From Bacteriovoracaceae bacterium (lineage in GTDB: Bacteria; Bdellovibrionota; Bacteriovoracia; Bacteriovoracales; Bacteriovoracaceae), in assembly GCA_020630335.1 (NCBI GenBank), contig JAHDBN010000001.1:241525-294885 (forward strand): DNA of 53,361 nt, in the 5' to 3' direction. Below the pieces are notes generated by a model. The model did not search any database. It was not told the origin of the DNA and worked only from the letters and a program-made list of their open reading frames with translations. Below are positions 1 to 7,646 of this stretch, piece after piece; positions within the stretch are counted from its first letter, which is position 1, and each line of letters begins with the position of its first letter. The translations under genes were made by a program, and so were the position numbers.

Positions 1-3
1 AAA

Positions 4-91
4 TGGCGGAAACGGCGAGATTCGAACTCGCGGAACCCGAAGGTTCGACGCCTTAGCAAGGCGTTGGTTTCAGCCACTCACCCACGTTTCC
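4..91 (-). tRNA. tRNA-Ser (anticodon GCU)
   Basis: On the minus strand a complete class II tRNA can be folded. The 7-bp acceptor stem is GGAAACG paired with CGTTTCC, followed by discriminator G and an encoded CCA (positions 4-6). The anticodon stem ACGCC/GGCGT encloses loop TTGCTAA, giving anticodon GCU (serine AGC/AGU codons). A long variable arm, typical of tRNA-Ser, precedes the T arm with GTTCGAATC. The identity is read directly from the sequence. A second serine tRNA (UGA) lies at 19.5 kb. Confidence 0.95.
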
Positions 92-213
92 GATGATTTT
101 ATATAACTGAAGTTCACTGATTATAAGAAATATCACTCAATAAATTAAGTCTTTTTTTATATTCATAAAAATTGGAAGGGTTTTAAATACTTTTAATTTG
201 AGAAAGACTACTT

Positions 214-597
214 CTACTCATCAATTTCTAGATTAAAATAAGTCATATCAACAAGCTTGTCTTCACTCATTTCAAGCTCTGTTTCTTTAACTATTTTTTT
301 GCCAATATCTTTATCTATACCTATCGGAGTGATTGATTTATTAGTTTTATATTGCTTTCCGTCAATTATTACAAAACAACGTATATTCAGGTTATTCTTA
401 TTTTTAACATTACATAAACTTGTAGCACAAGATTTCGCATCTTCAATTGATTGATCGGAATTACACACATATTCTTCAGCATTTTTTTTAGCTTTTTTAC
501 CAATCTGAGAACAATCTGAAATACATTTATATTCATCTGTTAAAGAAAAAATATTAAAGGAAATAAATACAATGCCGAATAAAAATAACGCTTTCAT
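214..597 (-). CDS. small secreted cysteine-containing protein, unknown
   Basis: This encodes a 127-residue protein with a clear N-terminal signal peptide (hydrophobic stretch about residues 3-18, ending SFNIFSLT). The mature part is small and lysine/acid-rich. It has about six cysteines in spaced pairs (near 25, 29, 46, 58, 63 and 75), which suggests disulphides in the periplasm or outside the cell. The ATG start is supported by an AAAGGACAG ribosome site a few bases upstream. I do not recognise a family. It sits alone between a tRNA and a DUF374 gene, and no function can be assigned. Confidence 0.6.
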   Translation of the reverse strand: MKALFLFGIVFISFNIFSLTDEYKCISDCSQIGKKAKKNAEEYVCNSDQSIEDAKSCATSLCNVKNKNNLNIRCFVIIDGKQYKTNKSITPIGIDKDIGKKIVKETELEMSEDKLVDMTYFNLEIDE

Positions 598-715
598 AAA
601 CTGTCCTTTTCGCTCAAGTTTATTTTAGCATTATGAAAATTTAGAAAAATTATCTGTAAGTAATAGAAAAAAAAGCTTTATTTTAAGGGTTAATGAGTCG
701 TTTTGTGGGCAATTT

Positions 716-1348
716 TTATGATTCTGTTTTATGAATTCCCAAGACCTCTTCAAGCTCCAAGGTAGTATATTTCTTTATTTTACTAACCACTATCTGAATT
801 TTAGAAAATGGATAAGGAAGAATTGTTTTATCCCATGCTTTATCAAATATATAATATTTCGAAGCTTTAATACTAATTGGAACAATTGCTCTTCCAGTTT
901 CTTTAGAAATAGTAATTATTCCTTCTTTTGGTTTAAAAGCAGGGCCTCTCGGTCCATCAACTGTGATTCCTAAACTATAACCATCATTAACTTCTTTGAA
1001 ACTCTTAAGTAATGTTTTCTTAGGGTTCTTTGAACTAGAACCTCTTATTAGTCTAAAACCTACTTCATTTAATAAAGTAGCTATAATTTCTCCGTCCCTA
1101 GAAGGACTTACCATTACTGTTAAATTTTTTCTCTCAAAATAAGAAACTATTCCTATTTGAGATTGATGAAAAAAACCATAAAGAAGATTATTTTCATGCG
1201 GCCTTTTTCCAAAAATATCATTAAAAAAAATTGGCTTATCAGATTGATCTTCGAAAACTAATTCATATCTAAATGTCGAAGCATAAATTTTATAAAAAAA
1301 AGCGAGAATAAGGCCTATAATTCTTGATTTAAACATAAAAAAGGCCAC
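716..1348 (-). CDS. DUF374-family lysophospholipid acyltransferase-like protein
   Basis: A 210-residue protein with one N-terminal hydrophobic helix (about 8-25), followed by the hallmark motifs of DUF374 (Pfam PF04028), a branch of the LPLAT acyltransferase superfamily. The motifs are FHQSQ near 60-64, SPSRDGE near 81-87, RGSSSK near 102-107 and TVDGPRGP near 129-136. Family members are inner-membrane-associated and thought to act on lipid A or phospholipids; the substrate here is unknown. The start is ambiguous. GTG at 1348 has AGGGGG ten bases upstream, while ATG at 1336 gives 206 residues but has no ribosome site. It lies directly behind etfA, and the etfA terminator hairpin overlaps the start region, so expression could depend on read-through. 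Confidence 0.85.
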   Translation of the reverse strand: MAFFMFKSRIIGLILAFFYKIYASTFRYELVFEDQSDKPIFFNDIFGKRPHENNLLYGFFHQSQIGIVSYFERKNLTVMVSPSRDGEIIATLLNEVGFRLIRGSSSKNPKKTLLKSFKEVNDGYSLGITVDGPRGPAFKPKEGIITISKETGRAIVPISIKASKYYIFDKAWDKTILPYPFSKIQIVVSKIKKYTTLELEEVLGIHKTES

Positions 1349-1360
1349 TTAAAAGTGGCC
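1337..1360 (-). terminator. intrinsic terminator after etfA, overlapping the next gene's start
   Basis: On the minus strand a perfect 7-bp stem GGCCACT/AGTGGCC with a 4-base loop is followed by six T residues, nine bases after the etfA stop codon. This is a canonical rho-independent terminator for the etfBA operon. The GTG candidate start of the DUF374 gene lies inside the 3' arm, and the alternative ATG lies immediately after the T tract. Confidence 0.8.
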
Positions 1361-1369
1361 CCCTATAAC

Positions 1370-2329
1370 TTAGCCTAATAAGGCCTTGAATTCTTCTTTC
1401 AAAATAGGAACTACTTTAAATAAATCACCTACTATTCCATAATCAGCTTTAGTAAAAATTGGTGCATCTGGATCAGTATTAATAGCAACAATAACTTTTG
1501 AAGTTCTCATTCCTGCTAAATGCTGAATTGCTCCAGAAATTCCACAAGCTATATATAATGATGGTGCAACTGTTTTACCAGTTTGACCTACTTGCATAGA
1601 GTGAGGAGCATAACCAGAATCAACCGCTGCTCTTGAAGCACCTACTGTTGCTCCAATAACATCAGCTAGCTCATCTAAAATTTTAAAATTCGCTTCTTCC
1701 TTCATTGCTCTTCCACCTGAAACAATTATATTCGCCTCAGTTAGATCAACTTTTTCACTAGCACCTTTAATAATTTCTTTAATCGCTGCTCTAATGTTTC
1801 CAGCATCACCATTAGCATCTGCTAATGTTCCTGCTTTAGCATTTTCATTTTCAGGCATACCAAGAGCATTTGGTCTAACAGTTATAAATCTTGGTTTTGC
1901 TCCTTCAAAACTTACCTTTGTTAAAGCTTTACCAGCAAACATTGGTTTAGTTCCTGAAAAATCATCACCTTCAAAAATAAAATTAGTCACATCACTAGCA
2001 CAACCTGCTTCAAAACTACCTGCTAATCTTGGAAAAAAATCTTTCCCAGCTGATGTGGCACCCATAAAAACATAGTCATAACTTTTTGAATCGATAAAGT
2101 TTTTCAAAGCGTTTGAATAACCTTCAGGGCTATACTTTTCTAAACCAGATCCTTGAATTTTATGAATATTTTCTGCTCCATATTTTGCTAAACTAGAAAC
2201 TGAATCAGCATCAATTCCTCCAATAGAAACAACATCAACATTTTGACCAGATAGTCTTCCTAGTATTTCATAAGTTACTGGTTTAACTTTTTCATTATTT
2301 GTTTCTGCAAAAACTAATACATTTGCCAT
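1370..2329 (-). CDS. etfA: electron transfer flavoprotein alpha subunit
   Basis: This is the ETF large subunit (319 residues, normal length). It forms a heterodimer with EtfB, carries FAD, and passes electrons from acyl-CoA and other dehydrogenases to ETF:quinone oxidoreductase and the membrane quinone pool. The N-terminal Rossmann-like half starts MANVLVFAE. The C-terminal FAD-binding domain shows the family signature: SGGRAMK (about 205-211), GASRAAVDSGY, QVGQTGKTVAP, ISGAIQHLAGM, and INTDPDAPIF with ADYGIVGD. The ATG has an AAAGGAAA ribosome site. It lies 12 bases behind etfB, so the two are co-transcribed, and it is followed by a strong terminator. Confidence 0.97.
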   Translation of the reverse strand: MANVLVFAETNNEKVKPVTYEILGRLSGQNVDVVSIGGIDADSVSSLAKYGAENIHKIQGSGLEKYSPEGYSNALKNFIDSKSYDYVFMGATSAGKDFFPRLAGSFEAGCASDVTNFIFEGDDFSGTKPMFAGKALTKVSFEGAKPRFITVRPNALGMPENENAKAGTLADANGDAGNIRAAIKEIIKGASEKVDLTEANIIVSGGRAMKEEANFKILDELADVIGATVGASRAAVDSGYAPHSMQVGQTGKTVAPSLYIACGISGAIQHLAGMRTSKVIVAINTDPDAPIFTKADYGIVGDLFKVVPILKEEFKALLG

Positions 2330-2341
2330 AATTTTTTCCTT

Positions 2342-3130
2342 TTATATAACCTTAGCTTCTGTTCTTAATAAACCAACCACCTCTTTAACTACCCCAGAGA
2401 TTGCTCCATCATCCATTGCTTCATATTTTTTCCCCGGAGGTTTTTCTGGAGGTAATTGAAAATTAGAATATTTAACTTTTCTATCTCCATCACTTACTCC
2501 TACATCTGAGAGACTAAGTGTTGTAAGAGGTTTCTTTTTAGCCTTCATAATTCCAGGCAAAGATGCATACCTAGGAGTATTTAATCCTTTATTACAAGCA
2601 ACTACTGCTGGTGCATTTAGTTCATAAACTTCTAAAGCTCCACCTTCAACTTCTCTTTTTAAATTTAATGTGTTTCCGTTTTGCTCAAAACCAACAACTA
2701 CACTAACAGAAGGAAGATCTAACATCTGAGCGAGTAATTGTGGCACTTGTAAAGCATCAGTATCAATTGATTGCTTTCCACATAATATTAAATCTGGATT
2801 TTTTCCTGATTTTTCTATTGCACCTTTAAGTGCTTTTGCTGTCATATAAGCATCAATTGTTTCTGGAGCATCTACTAAAAATGCTTCATCAGCACCCATT
2901 GCCATTGCCGTTCTTAAAGCCTCAGTATCTTTAGCTCCACCAACTCTAACAACCGTAACAGTACTTTCAGCGTTAGCAGCTTTAACTACTAATGCTTGTT
3001 CCACAGCAAATTCATCATAAGGATTCATAATCCATTTAATTGAACTTGTTTCAATATAGTTTCCATCACTAGAAGGTTGTACCTTAGTTTCTGTGTCAGG
3101 TACTTGCTTAACACAAACAAAAATATTCAT
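2342..3130 (-). CDS. etfB: electron transfer flavoprotein beta subunit
   Basis: ETF small subunit (262 residues), the AMP-binding partner of EtfA. The opening MNIFVCVKQVPDTETKV and the central segments ALRTAMAMGADEAFLV, LILCGKQSIDTDALQVPQLLAQ and LKREVEGGALEVYELNAPAVVACNKG are typical, as is PRYASLPGIMKAKKKPL near 190-206, which matches the beta-subunit recognition-loop region used by partner dehydrogenases. The start has a textbook AAGGAG ribosome site. It is the first gene of the etfBA operon; a candidate promoter lies about 30 bases upstream. Length and motifs are normal. Confidence 0.97.
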   Translation of the reverse strand: MNIFVCVKQVPDTETKVQPSSDGNYIETSSIKWIMNPYDEFAVEQALVVKAANAESTVTVVRVGGAKDTEALRTAMAMGADEAFLVDAPETIDAYMTAKALKGAIEKSGKNPDLILCGKQSIDTDALQVPQLLAQMLDLPSVSVVVGFEQNGNTLNLKREVEGGALEVYELNAPAVVACNKGLNTPRYASLPGIMKAKKKPLTTLSLSDVGVSDGDRKVKYSNFQLPPEKPPGKKYEAMDDGAISGVVKEVVGLLRTEAKVI

Positions 3131-3159
3131 CTGCTCTCCTTAAAAAATTTATCATATTC

Positions 3160-3189
3160 TTTATACCCTATTTCACACACTTAGAACAA
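3160..3189 (-). promoter_or_regulatory. candidate sigma-70 promoter for etfBA
   Basis: On the minus strand, TTGTTC (3189-3184) and TATAAA (3165-3160) are separated by 18 bases, with the etfB ATG 30 bases further on. The -10 matches five of six consensus bases and the -35 three of six. The sequence is AT-rich, so chance matches are common and this is a weak call. Confidence 0.35.
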
Positions 3190-3385
3190 TTTATGAAAAA
3201 GTTTCGTCCAACTTGTCTTAGATTTTTCTAGTCTTAAATAGAAAATAAATTTCATTTTTGATTATAGGGAATAAAAAACAGAAAACTTTTCTCCTAAGAA
3301 AAACTTTCCCTCAATCTTAGCTCGACTTAAGCAACTATAATCAATTGACGAGTAAAGTTTATAAGTTTTTTCAGGGAGGAAAACA

Positions 3386-4672
3386 TTGAAATATCTAATT
3401 TTGTTAATGTTGGGACTATTTATTAGTTGTTCAAACATCGATGGAGACGGAGAATTTTTAGAAGACGGAGAATTGGCTTTTGAAGATAGCGAAGAAATTG
3501 TAATTGAAACATCAGAAGACGAGCAAATCGAAATCGTTGATACTGAGGAATCATTAGAGCTAGACTCTTCTGAAGAAGTAGAGATCGCATCTACAAGTTC
3601 TTCAAGTGATTTTGACGAAGAATGGAACGAAGACGATGAATTCTCAGATGAATTAGTAGAAAGAGATGATGATGTTGTCATTGCAGAAGCGATGGATGAT
3701 GAAAGATTTAATGATGAATTTTCAGATGAATTTGATGAAGAATATACCGAAGATGATTTCGAAGTTGCTTATAGTGATTCTGAATTTGAATCAGAAACAG
3801 TTTCAGCAATGGGTTCTTCTTCAAGCGAATCAAATTCAGTAGCTGAATATAGTAATGAAGAACTTTCACTTGATAATTTTGAAGAGGAAACAGTTACAGC
3901 TGATGGATCAATGGCTGATTCTGAAACAGTTGCTTATGATCAAAGCGTTGTAAATACTCTTGAAAGTGGTGAATTAGAAACAAATGTTGAATCTATGAGT
4001 GGTAAAGGAATTGCTGGAATTGAAAATGCAGAAGCTGCTGTGGCTTCAGCGGAATCTTATGTTGAAGAAACTGTTGCTGAGTATGTTCCACAAAATGAAT
4101 ATGTAAATTCTCAAAATACATGTCAGCAAAACCCTGATAGCTTAGATTATTTAGATTTTGTAAACCAGATTGGGCTTGTTTCTGAAGCAGGAACTTCAAA
4201 CTGTGATACTGTAAATATCTGCCAAGGAATCCCTGTTCCTGTTAGAAGATATTCAAATATCGCTCCTTCAAAAAGAGTTTCTCTACCTTCTATCTCAGGA
4301 GATCATAATAGATTTTACTATATTAGAAGTTGTGATAAAACACCTCAAGCAATCGCTCAAGCGATTTTTGGAGATGAGTCTCAAGCTTATAAATTAGGAA
4401 GAAGATTAGCTAGTTCTGATCTAAGACCTGGTAAAAGAATTACTTATAGATCAACGATTGATCCTCATGATACTGTTATGAGAAATTATTTTGACGAGAA
4501 TCCTACAATCGTTAAAAGCTATAGAGTTAGAAGTGGTGAAAGCTTAGCAAGTATCGCTTATAAAGTTTATGGTGATGCTAGATCTTGGAAAGAAATTGCT
4601 CTTCTTAATGATTTAAATAATCCAGATGCTTTAGAGGTTGGACAGAAATTAATTCTTAAATATAGAGAATAA
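3386..4672 (+). CDS. acidic LysM-domain lipoprotein
   Basis: A 428-residue lipoprotein. The signal sequence ends in a lipobox (LFISC, Cys15) followed by S-N. Residues about 18-215 form a very unusual low-complexity region dominated by Asp, Glu, Ser and Val with almost no Lys or Arg. The C-terminal third is basic and folded. Residues about 309-357 look like a degenerate LysM-type unit (FYYIRSCDKTPQAIAQAIFG). Residues 377-427 are a clear LysM domain with SYRVRSGESLASIAYKVYG and NPDALEVGQKLIL, which in this family binds peptidoglycan glycan chains. The TTG start is chosen because AGGGAGG lies seven bases upstream. The protein is probably anchored in the outer membrane, reaching the wall through LysM. 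The role of the acidic region (spacer, cation binding) is inference. Confidence 0.88.
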   Translation: MKYLILLMLGLFISCSNIDGDGEFLEDGELAFEDSEEIVIETSEDEQIEIVDTEESLELDSSEEVEIASTSSSSDFDEEWNEDDEFSDELVERDDDVVIAEAMDDERFNDEFSDEFDEEYTEDDFEVAYSDSEFESETVSAMGSSSSESNSVAEYSNEELSLDNFEEETVTADGSMADSETVAYDQSVVNTLESGELETNVESMSGKGIAGIENAEAAVASAESYVEETVAEYVPQNEYVNSQNTCQQNPDSLDYLDFVNQIGLVSEAGTSNCDTVNICQGIPVPVRRYSNIAPSKRVSLPSISGDHNRFYYIRSCDKTPQAIAQAIFGDESQAYKLGRRLASSDLRPGKRITYRSTIDPHDTVMRNYFDENPTIVKSYRVRSGESLASIAYKVYGDARSWKEIALLNDLNNPDALEVGQKLILKYRE

Positions 4673-4700
4673 TTTTCAATCTTAAAATTTAATAAAACTT

Positions 4701-4729
4701 AAAAGGCCTTTGAATAAAGGCCTTTTTTT
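4701..4729. terminator. bidirectional intrinsic terminator
   Basis: An 11-bp stem AAAAGGCCTTT/AAAGGCCTTTT with loop GAAT lies between the convergent LysM lipoprotein gene and the minus-strand gene ending at 4728. A T run follows on the plus strand. On the minus strand the tail is TTTTAAGTTTT, so it can work both ways. Confidence 0.85.
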
Positions 4730-5525
4730 ATGCCTGGGGTCTAGTTCCGAAAACTTGATCTTGTCCTACAACAGCTTCTTCACTCTCTTCTTTGTATTCT
4801 CCTTCATCAACTGGATCTGGATCAAGTTCTAAATCTTTTTCTTGTTTTTCATCTTCTTTAGCCAATTCTTCGTAAGTTTTTTCATTACTAAGACTTCTAC
4901 CATAATCTTTCTCTAAGGATTCAGCTGTAACGAATTTCATCTTACTTCCCTTTAAAGGCCCATTAACTAGACTCACTGAGTAAGCATTATTTCCAGATTG
5001 ATAGATCAGACCTGAAAACATTACTCCTTCATGATCATAGGTAAAAACATTACCATTCATTTCTGAGAACTGGCCCGTTACCTGTTCTCCATTAGGTAGA
5101 GCTATTTCAAAGCTTTCTATTATCCCATCTTTTGCCCTAAGACTCCCTTCAGCATCATTGGAACTCAATACTTTTTTATAAAGCTTAGGATTAAAAAATT
5201 CTTTTAGAACTAAATCTATTTCATCTTGGATATGTGCTCTTTGATTAACTGGAGAAATTTCTTGTCTTGAATTCTCCGTTGCTTTTTTTACAATTACTTT
5301 TCTTTTTTTCGAATAATTCGCTCTTGCTAAACTTCTTTTTCTTGTTGAGGCATAAGAAACTATTTTCTTATACTTTGTATTCTTAATACTAAATTTATAA
5401 GCATTAAAAGAATCAGTATCAACACTGAAATCTACAATAAAAGTATTGTAAATCCCTGATATTAAAAAAATGCTAAAAGCTATAAGCATAGTCATCGTTA
5501 ATGTCTTGTTAATTCTTTGGTCCAT
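4728..5525 (-). CDS. membrane-anchored protein with acidic C-terminus, unknown
   Basis: An in-frame upstream start exists at 5573 (281 residues), but ATG at 5525 (265 residues) is preferred because AGGTAAG lies just upstream of it. The protein has an N-terminal transmembrane or uncleaved signal helix (TMLIAFSIFLISGIYNTFIV), then a lysine/arginine-rich stretch (KRSLARANYSKKRKVIVKK). A central folded part contains FDYHE-like beta strands (GQFSEMNGNVFTYDHEGVMFSG). The tail is very acidic (about the last 45 residues, rich in Glu/Asp). The topology suggests a short cytoplasmic N-terminus and a periplasmic domain. No family is recognised. It is convergent with the acidic LysM lipoprotein and shares its terminator. 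Confidence 0.7.
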   Translation of the reverse strand: MDQRINKTLTMTMLIAFSIFLISGIYNTFIVDFSVDTDSFNAYKFSIKNTKYKKIVSYASTRKRSLARANYSKKRKVIVKKATENSRQEISPVNQRAHIQDEIDLVLKEFFNPKLYKKVLSSNDAEGSLRAKDGIIESFEIALPNGEQVTGQFSEMNGNVFTYDHEGVMFSGLIYQSGNNAYSVSLVNGPLKGSKMKFVTAESLEKDYGRSLSNEKTYEELAKEDEKQEKDLELDPDPVDEGEYKEESEEAVVGQDQVFGTRPQA

Positions 5526-5717
5526 AAACTTACCTGTATAAAAATTAGTTAAACTCATGAACTTATAGAGCAATCTTTATGCCAAAGATCTTATGTGTGA
5601 TTTTAGATAGTTATATCTTTTCTAAGACTAGAAATTGTCTGTTTTTTATACAGGTGTATTTAGTAGTGTTTAAAAAATATGTATTAAATAGTTTTGAATT
5701 GAAATCTTGTAGAATTC

Positions 5718-5909
5718 TTAATCAAGTTCTGGAACAACCTTCATATAATCAGCATGGCTTGATTCATACCTTTTAAGCGCAATTACAACTATGTCTTCTT
5801 TTGATATTCCTGAGTTTCTAGACATTATATCTAAATTTTCGACAATTTTTTTATCTATTTGAATATTTAAAGATGCTAATTCGCCTTCATTATATTTTTG
5901 AGTCTTCAT
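5718..5909 (-). CDS. small ribbon-helix-helix-like protein
   Basis: A 63-residue protein whose middle (ASLNIQIDKKIVENLD, then SRNSGISKEDIVVIALKRYESS) fits the ribbon-helix-helix fold of CopG/Arc/MetJ-type DNA-binding proteins. A short beta strand with alternating residues is followed by two helices joined by a Gly-containing turn. The ATG has GAAGGTAATT just upstream. It lies 16 bases downstream of the mrp-like gene on the same strand, so the two are probably co-transcribed. It could be an autoregulator of the pair or an antitoxin-type protein, but no toxin gene is adjacent. The fold assignment is from pattern only. Confidence 0.65.
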   Translation of the reverse strand: MKTQKYNEGELASLNIQIDKKIVENLDIMSRNSGISKEDIVVIALKRYESSHADYMKVVPELD

Positions 5910-5925
5910 AATTACCTTCTTTAAT

Positions 5926-7008
5926 CTATTTTAAATCATTTTTTAGAGAGTTTACAATACCAGTGATTGAATCTCTAACAACAGCTCTTGCTGAGCTATT
6001 AGGCGCCATTATAGGAGTCCCAGAGTCTCCAGAGCTTGCTACCATTCCATCCATTGGGATTTTTCCTAAAAATGGGAGACTTAGCTCTTCACAAACTGAT
6101 TTAAGCTTAGAATGACCAAAAATAAAGTGCTCCTTATCACATGAATCACAAATAAATGAACTCATATTTTCGACTAACCCAATAATCGGAAGCTCCATTT
6201 TCTTAAACATTTCCAATGCTCTTCTTGCATCTAAAAAAGCAAGGTCTTGGGGGGTTGAAACAATAACGGCTCCGTCTGTCTGAATTTTTTGGACCATAGA
6301 GAGTTGAACATCTCCTGTTCCTGGTGGAAGATCAATCAATAATACATCTAACTCACCCCATACAACATCGAAGAAAAATTGATTCAATACTTTCCCAAGC
6401 ATCGGGCCTCTCCAAATAACTGGTGACTCTTTATCAATAAATAAACCAAAGCTAATAAACTTTACTCCATGAGCTTCTAGAGGAAGCATTTTATTATCAT
6501 CATTCGCCAATGGTTGAGCACCCATTTTTCCAAGCGCCATTGGGATACTTGGCCCATAAATATCAGCATCTATTATTCCAACCTTAAGCCCTTGATTTTT
6601 AAGTTCCATTGCAAGGTTTACTGTAACTGTAGATTTTCCAACTCCACCCTTACCAGATCCTACCGCAATAACATTTTTCACTCCTGGAATTTTTTTCTTT
6701 GGTGGAATTGTTGAATGAGCTGCGGGATTGTTTTGTTTCTGATTTTTATTAATATTAGAATCAATTTTTTCAGAAATTGATTTTAATAAAATTTTATCTT
6801 CACTGATATGAGCTTTAAGAGTATTTAAAATTTCATTTTCAAGTTTCTTTTTATGTTCTCTATCAATGCCATCTCTTCTATATACTATTTTTAATTCTTC
6901 ATTCTCTAATAAGATTTCTTCCACTCTATTTTCATCAAGAATAGATTTACCTGTTAAAGGATTTAATACCTGAGTAAGTTGTTTTTTTATTTCTTCAGAA
7001 TTTAACAT
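5926..7008 (-). CDS. Mrp/ApbC-family iron-sulfur cluster carrier ATPase
   Basis: A 360-residue P-loop ATPase of the Mrp/NBP35/ApbC family, which carries Fe-S clusters to apo-proteins. It has an N-terminal MIP18/DUF59-like domain (about 1-80), a Lys/Asn linker, and then the deviant Walker A GSGKGGVGKST (117-127). Further family motifs are DADIYGPSIP, WRGPMLG, DLPPGTGDVQLS and VENMSSF. The cluster-binding CxxC is at Cys287/Cys290 (FICDSCDKEH). Length and motif order are normal. The start has AGGGGAAAG upstream. In this window, complex I, with its many Fe-S clusters, would be a likely client; that link is inference. Confidence 0.93.
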   Translation of the reverse strand: MLNSEEIKKQLTQVLNPLTGKSILDENRVEEILLENEELKIVYRRDGIDREHKKKLENEILNTLKAHISEDKILLKSISEKIDSNINKNQKQNNPAAHSTIPPKKKIPGVKNVIAVGSGKGGVGKSTVTVNLAMELKNQGLKVGIIDADIYGPSIPMALGKMGAQPLANDDNKMLPLEAHGVKFISFGLFIDKESPVIWRGPMLGKVLNQFFFDVVWGELDVLLIDLPPGTGDVQLSMVQKIQTDGAVIVSTPQDLAFLDARRALEMFKKMELPIIGLVENMSSFICDSCDKEHFIFGHSKLKSVCEELSLPFLGKIPMDGMVASSGDSGTPIMAPNSSARAVVRDSITGIVNSLKNDLK

Positions 7009-7020
7009 TTCTTTCCCCTA

Positions 7021-7049
7021 TTACTTAGAAAATTCTATGAGCGTATAAT
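7021..7049 (+). promoter_or_regulatory. candidate promoter upstream of the HAMP-like gene
   Basis: A perfect -10 hexamer TATAAT at 7044-7049 lies 27 bases before the ATG at 7076, in a 67-base divergent intergenic region. The hexamer 17 bases upstream (TTACTT) is a poor -35. Only the -10 is persuasive. Confidence 0.3.
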
Positions 7050-7075
7050 ATGACTAAATTAACAAAAGTACGAGT

Positions 7076-7618
7076 ATGGCCAAGAAATATAAAAGAAAAT
7101 TCCTCATAATTGACCCTGCGTTTCAAATCAGAACGACTTTGATTCTCTGTGCTTCTACTGCCATTTTTTTCATCCTTCTTGATTACGTTATTATCGCAGC
7201 TACCAAGAGTCATTTAGATCAATTAAACCTAAATCCAGCTATTTACGAAGAGTTTTTTAGAAAACTCATTATTTATCAAATAGCTATTCTGTTTACATTT
7301 CTTATTTTTCAATTTTTCGCTCTCTTGATGTTTACTCATAAAATTGCAGGTCCAATCGTTAAGGTAAAAAAAATTCTTTCTAATATTATCAGTGGAGTGC
7401 CAAATGAAAGCACTCGTTTCAGAGAAGGGGATTTCTTTTACGAGGCAGCCGATAAACTAACTGATTTAGATAAAATGCTAAATGAGCATGATAAAGAATT
7501 AGAAAAAGTAACCGCTCATCTTGATCAAGTATTCTCTAAATTGCCACAAGAAGCACAAAGCGAAGGGCATATAATTCGCAGTCAAATACAAAACCTTAAA
7601 ATATTTGATAAAATATAG
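7076..7618 (+). CDS. two-TM HAMP-like membrane protein
   Basis: A 180-residue inner-membrane protein with two transmembrane helices (about 19-43 and 66-92). They flank a short periplasmic loop (TKSHLDQLNLNPAIYEEFFRK), and a cytoplasmic segment follows that resembles the start of a HAMP domain (THKIAGPIVKVKKIL, then FREGDFF). A helical tail with heptad-like spacing follows. The AGPI...REGDF signature is known from stand-alone HAMP-like proteins in proteobacteria, but there is no kinase, cyclase or MCP output domain. It could be a membrane scaffold or a partner of the downstream lytic transglycosylase, whose start is 29 bases beyond its stop. No strong ribosome site precedes the ATG. Confidence 0.7.
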   Translation: MAKKYKRKFLIIDPAFQIRTTLILCASTAIFFILLDYVIIAATKSHLDQLNLNPAIYEEFFRKLIIYQIAILFTFLIFQFFALLMFTHKIAGPIVKVKKILSNIISGVPNESTRFREGDFFYEAADKLTDLDKMLNEHDKELEKVTAHLDQVFSKLPQEAQSEGHIIRSQIQNLKIFDKI

Positions 7619-7646
7619 TCTGAATCAGCACGGAGGCTATTTCCAA

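Noticed and set aside
5579-5776. A 65-codon plus-strand frame between two minus-strand genes
   Set aside because: No ribosome site, no recognisable composition, and it runs into the ribbon-helix-helix gene on the other strand.
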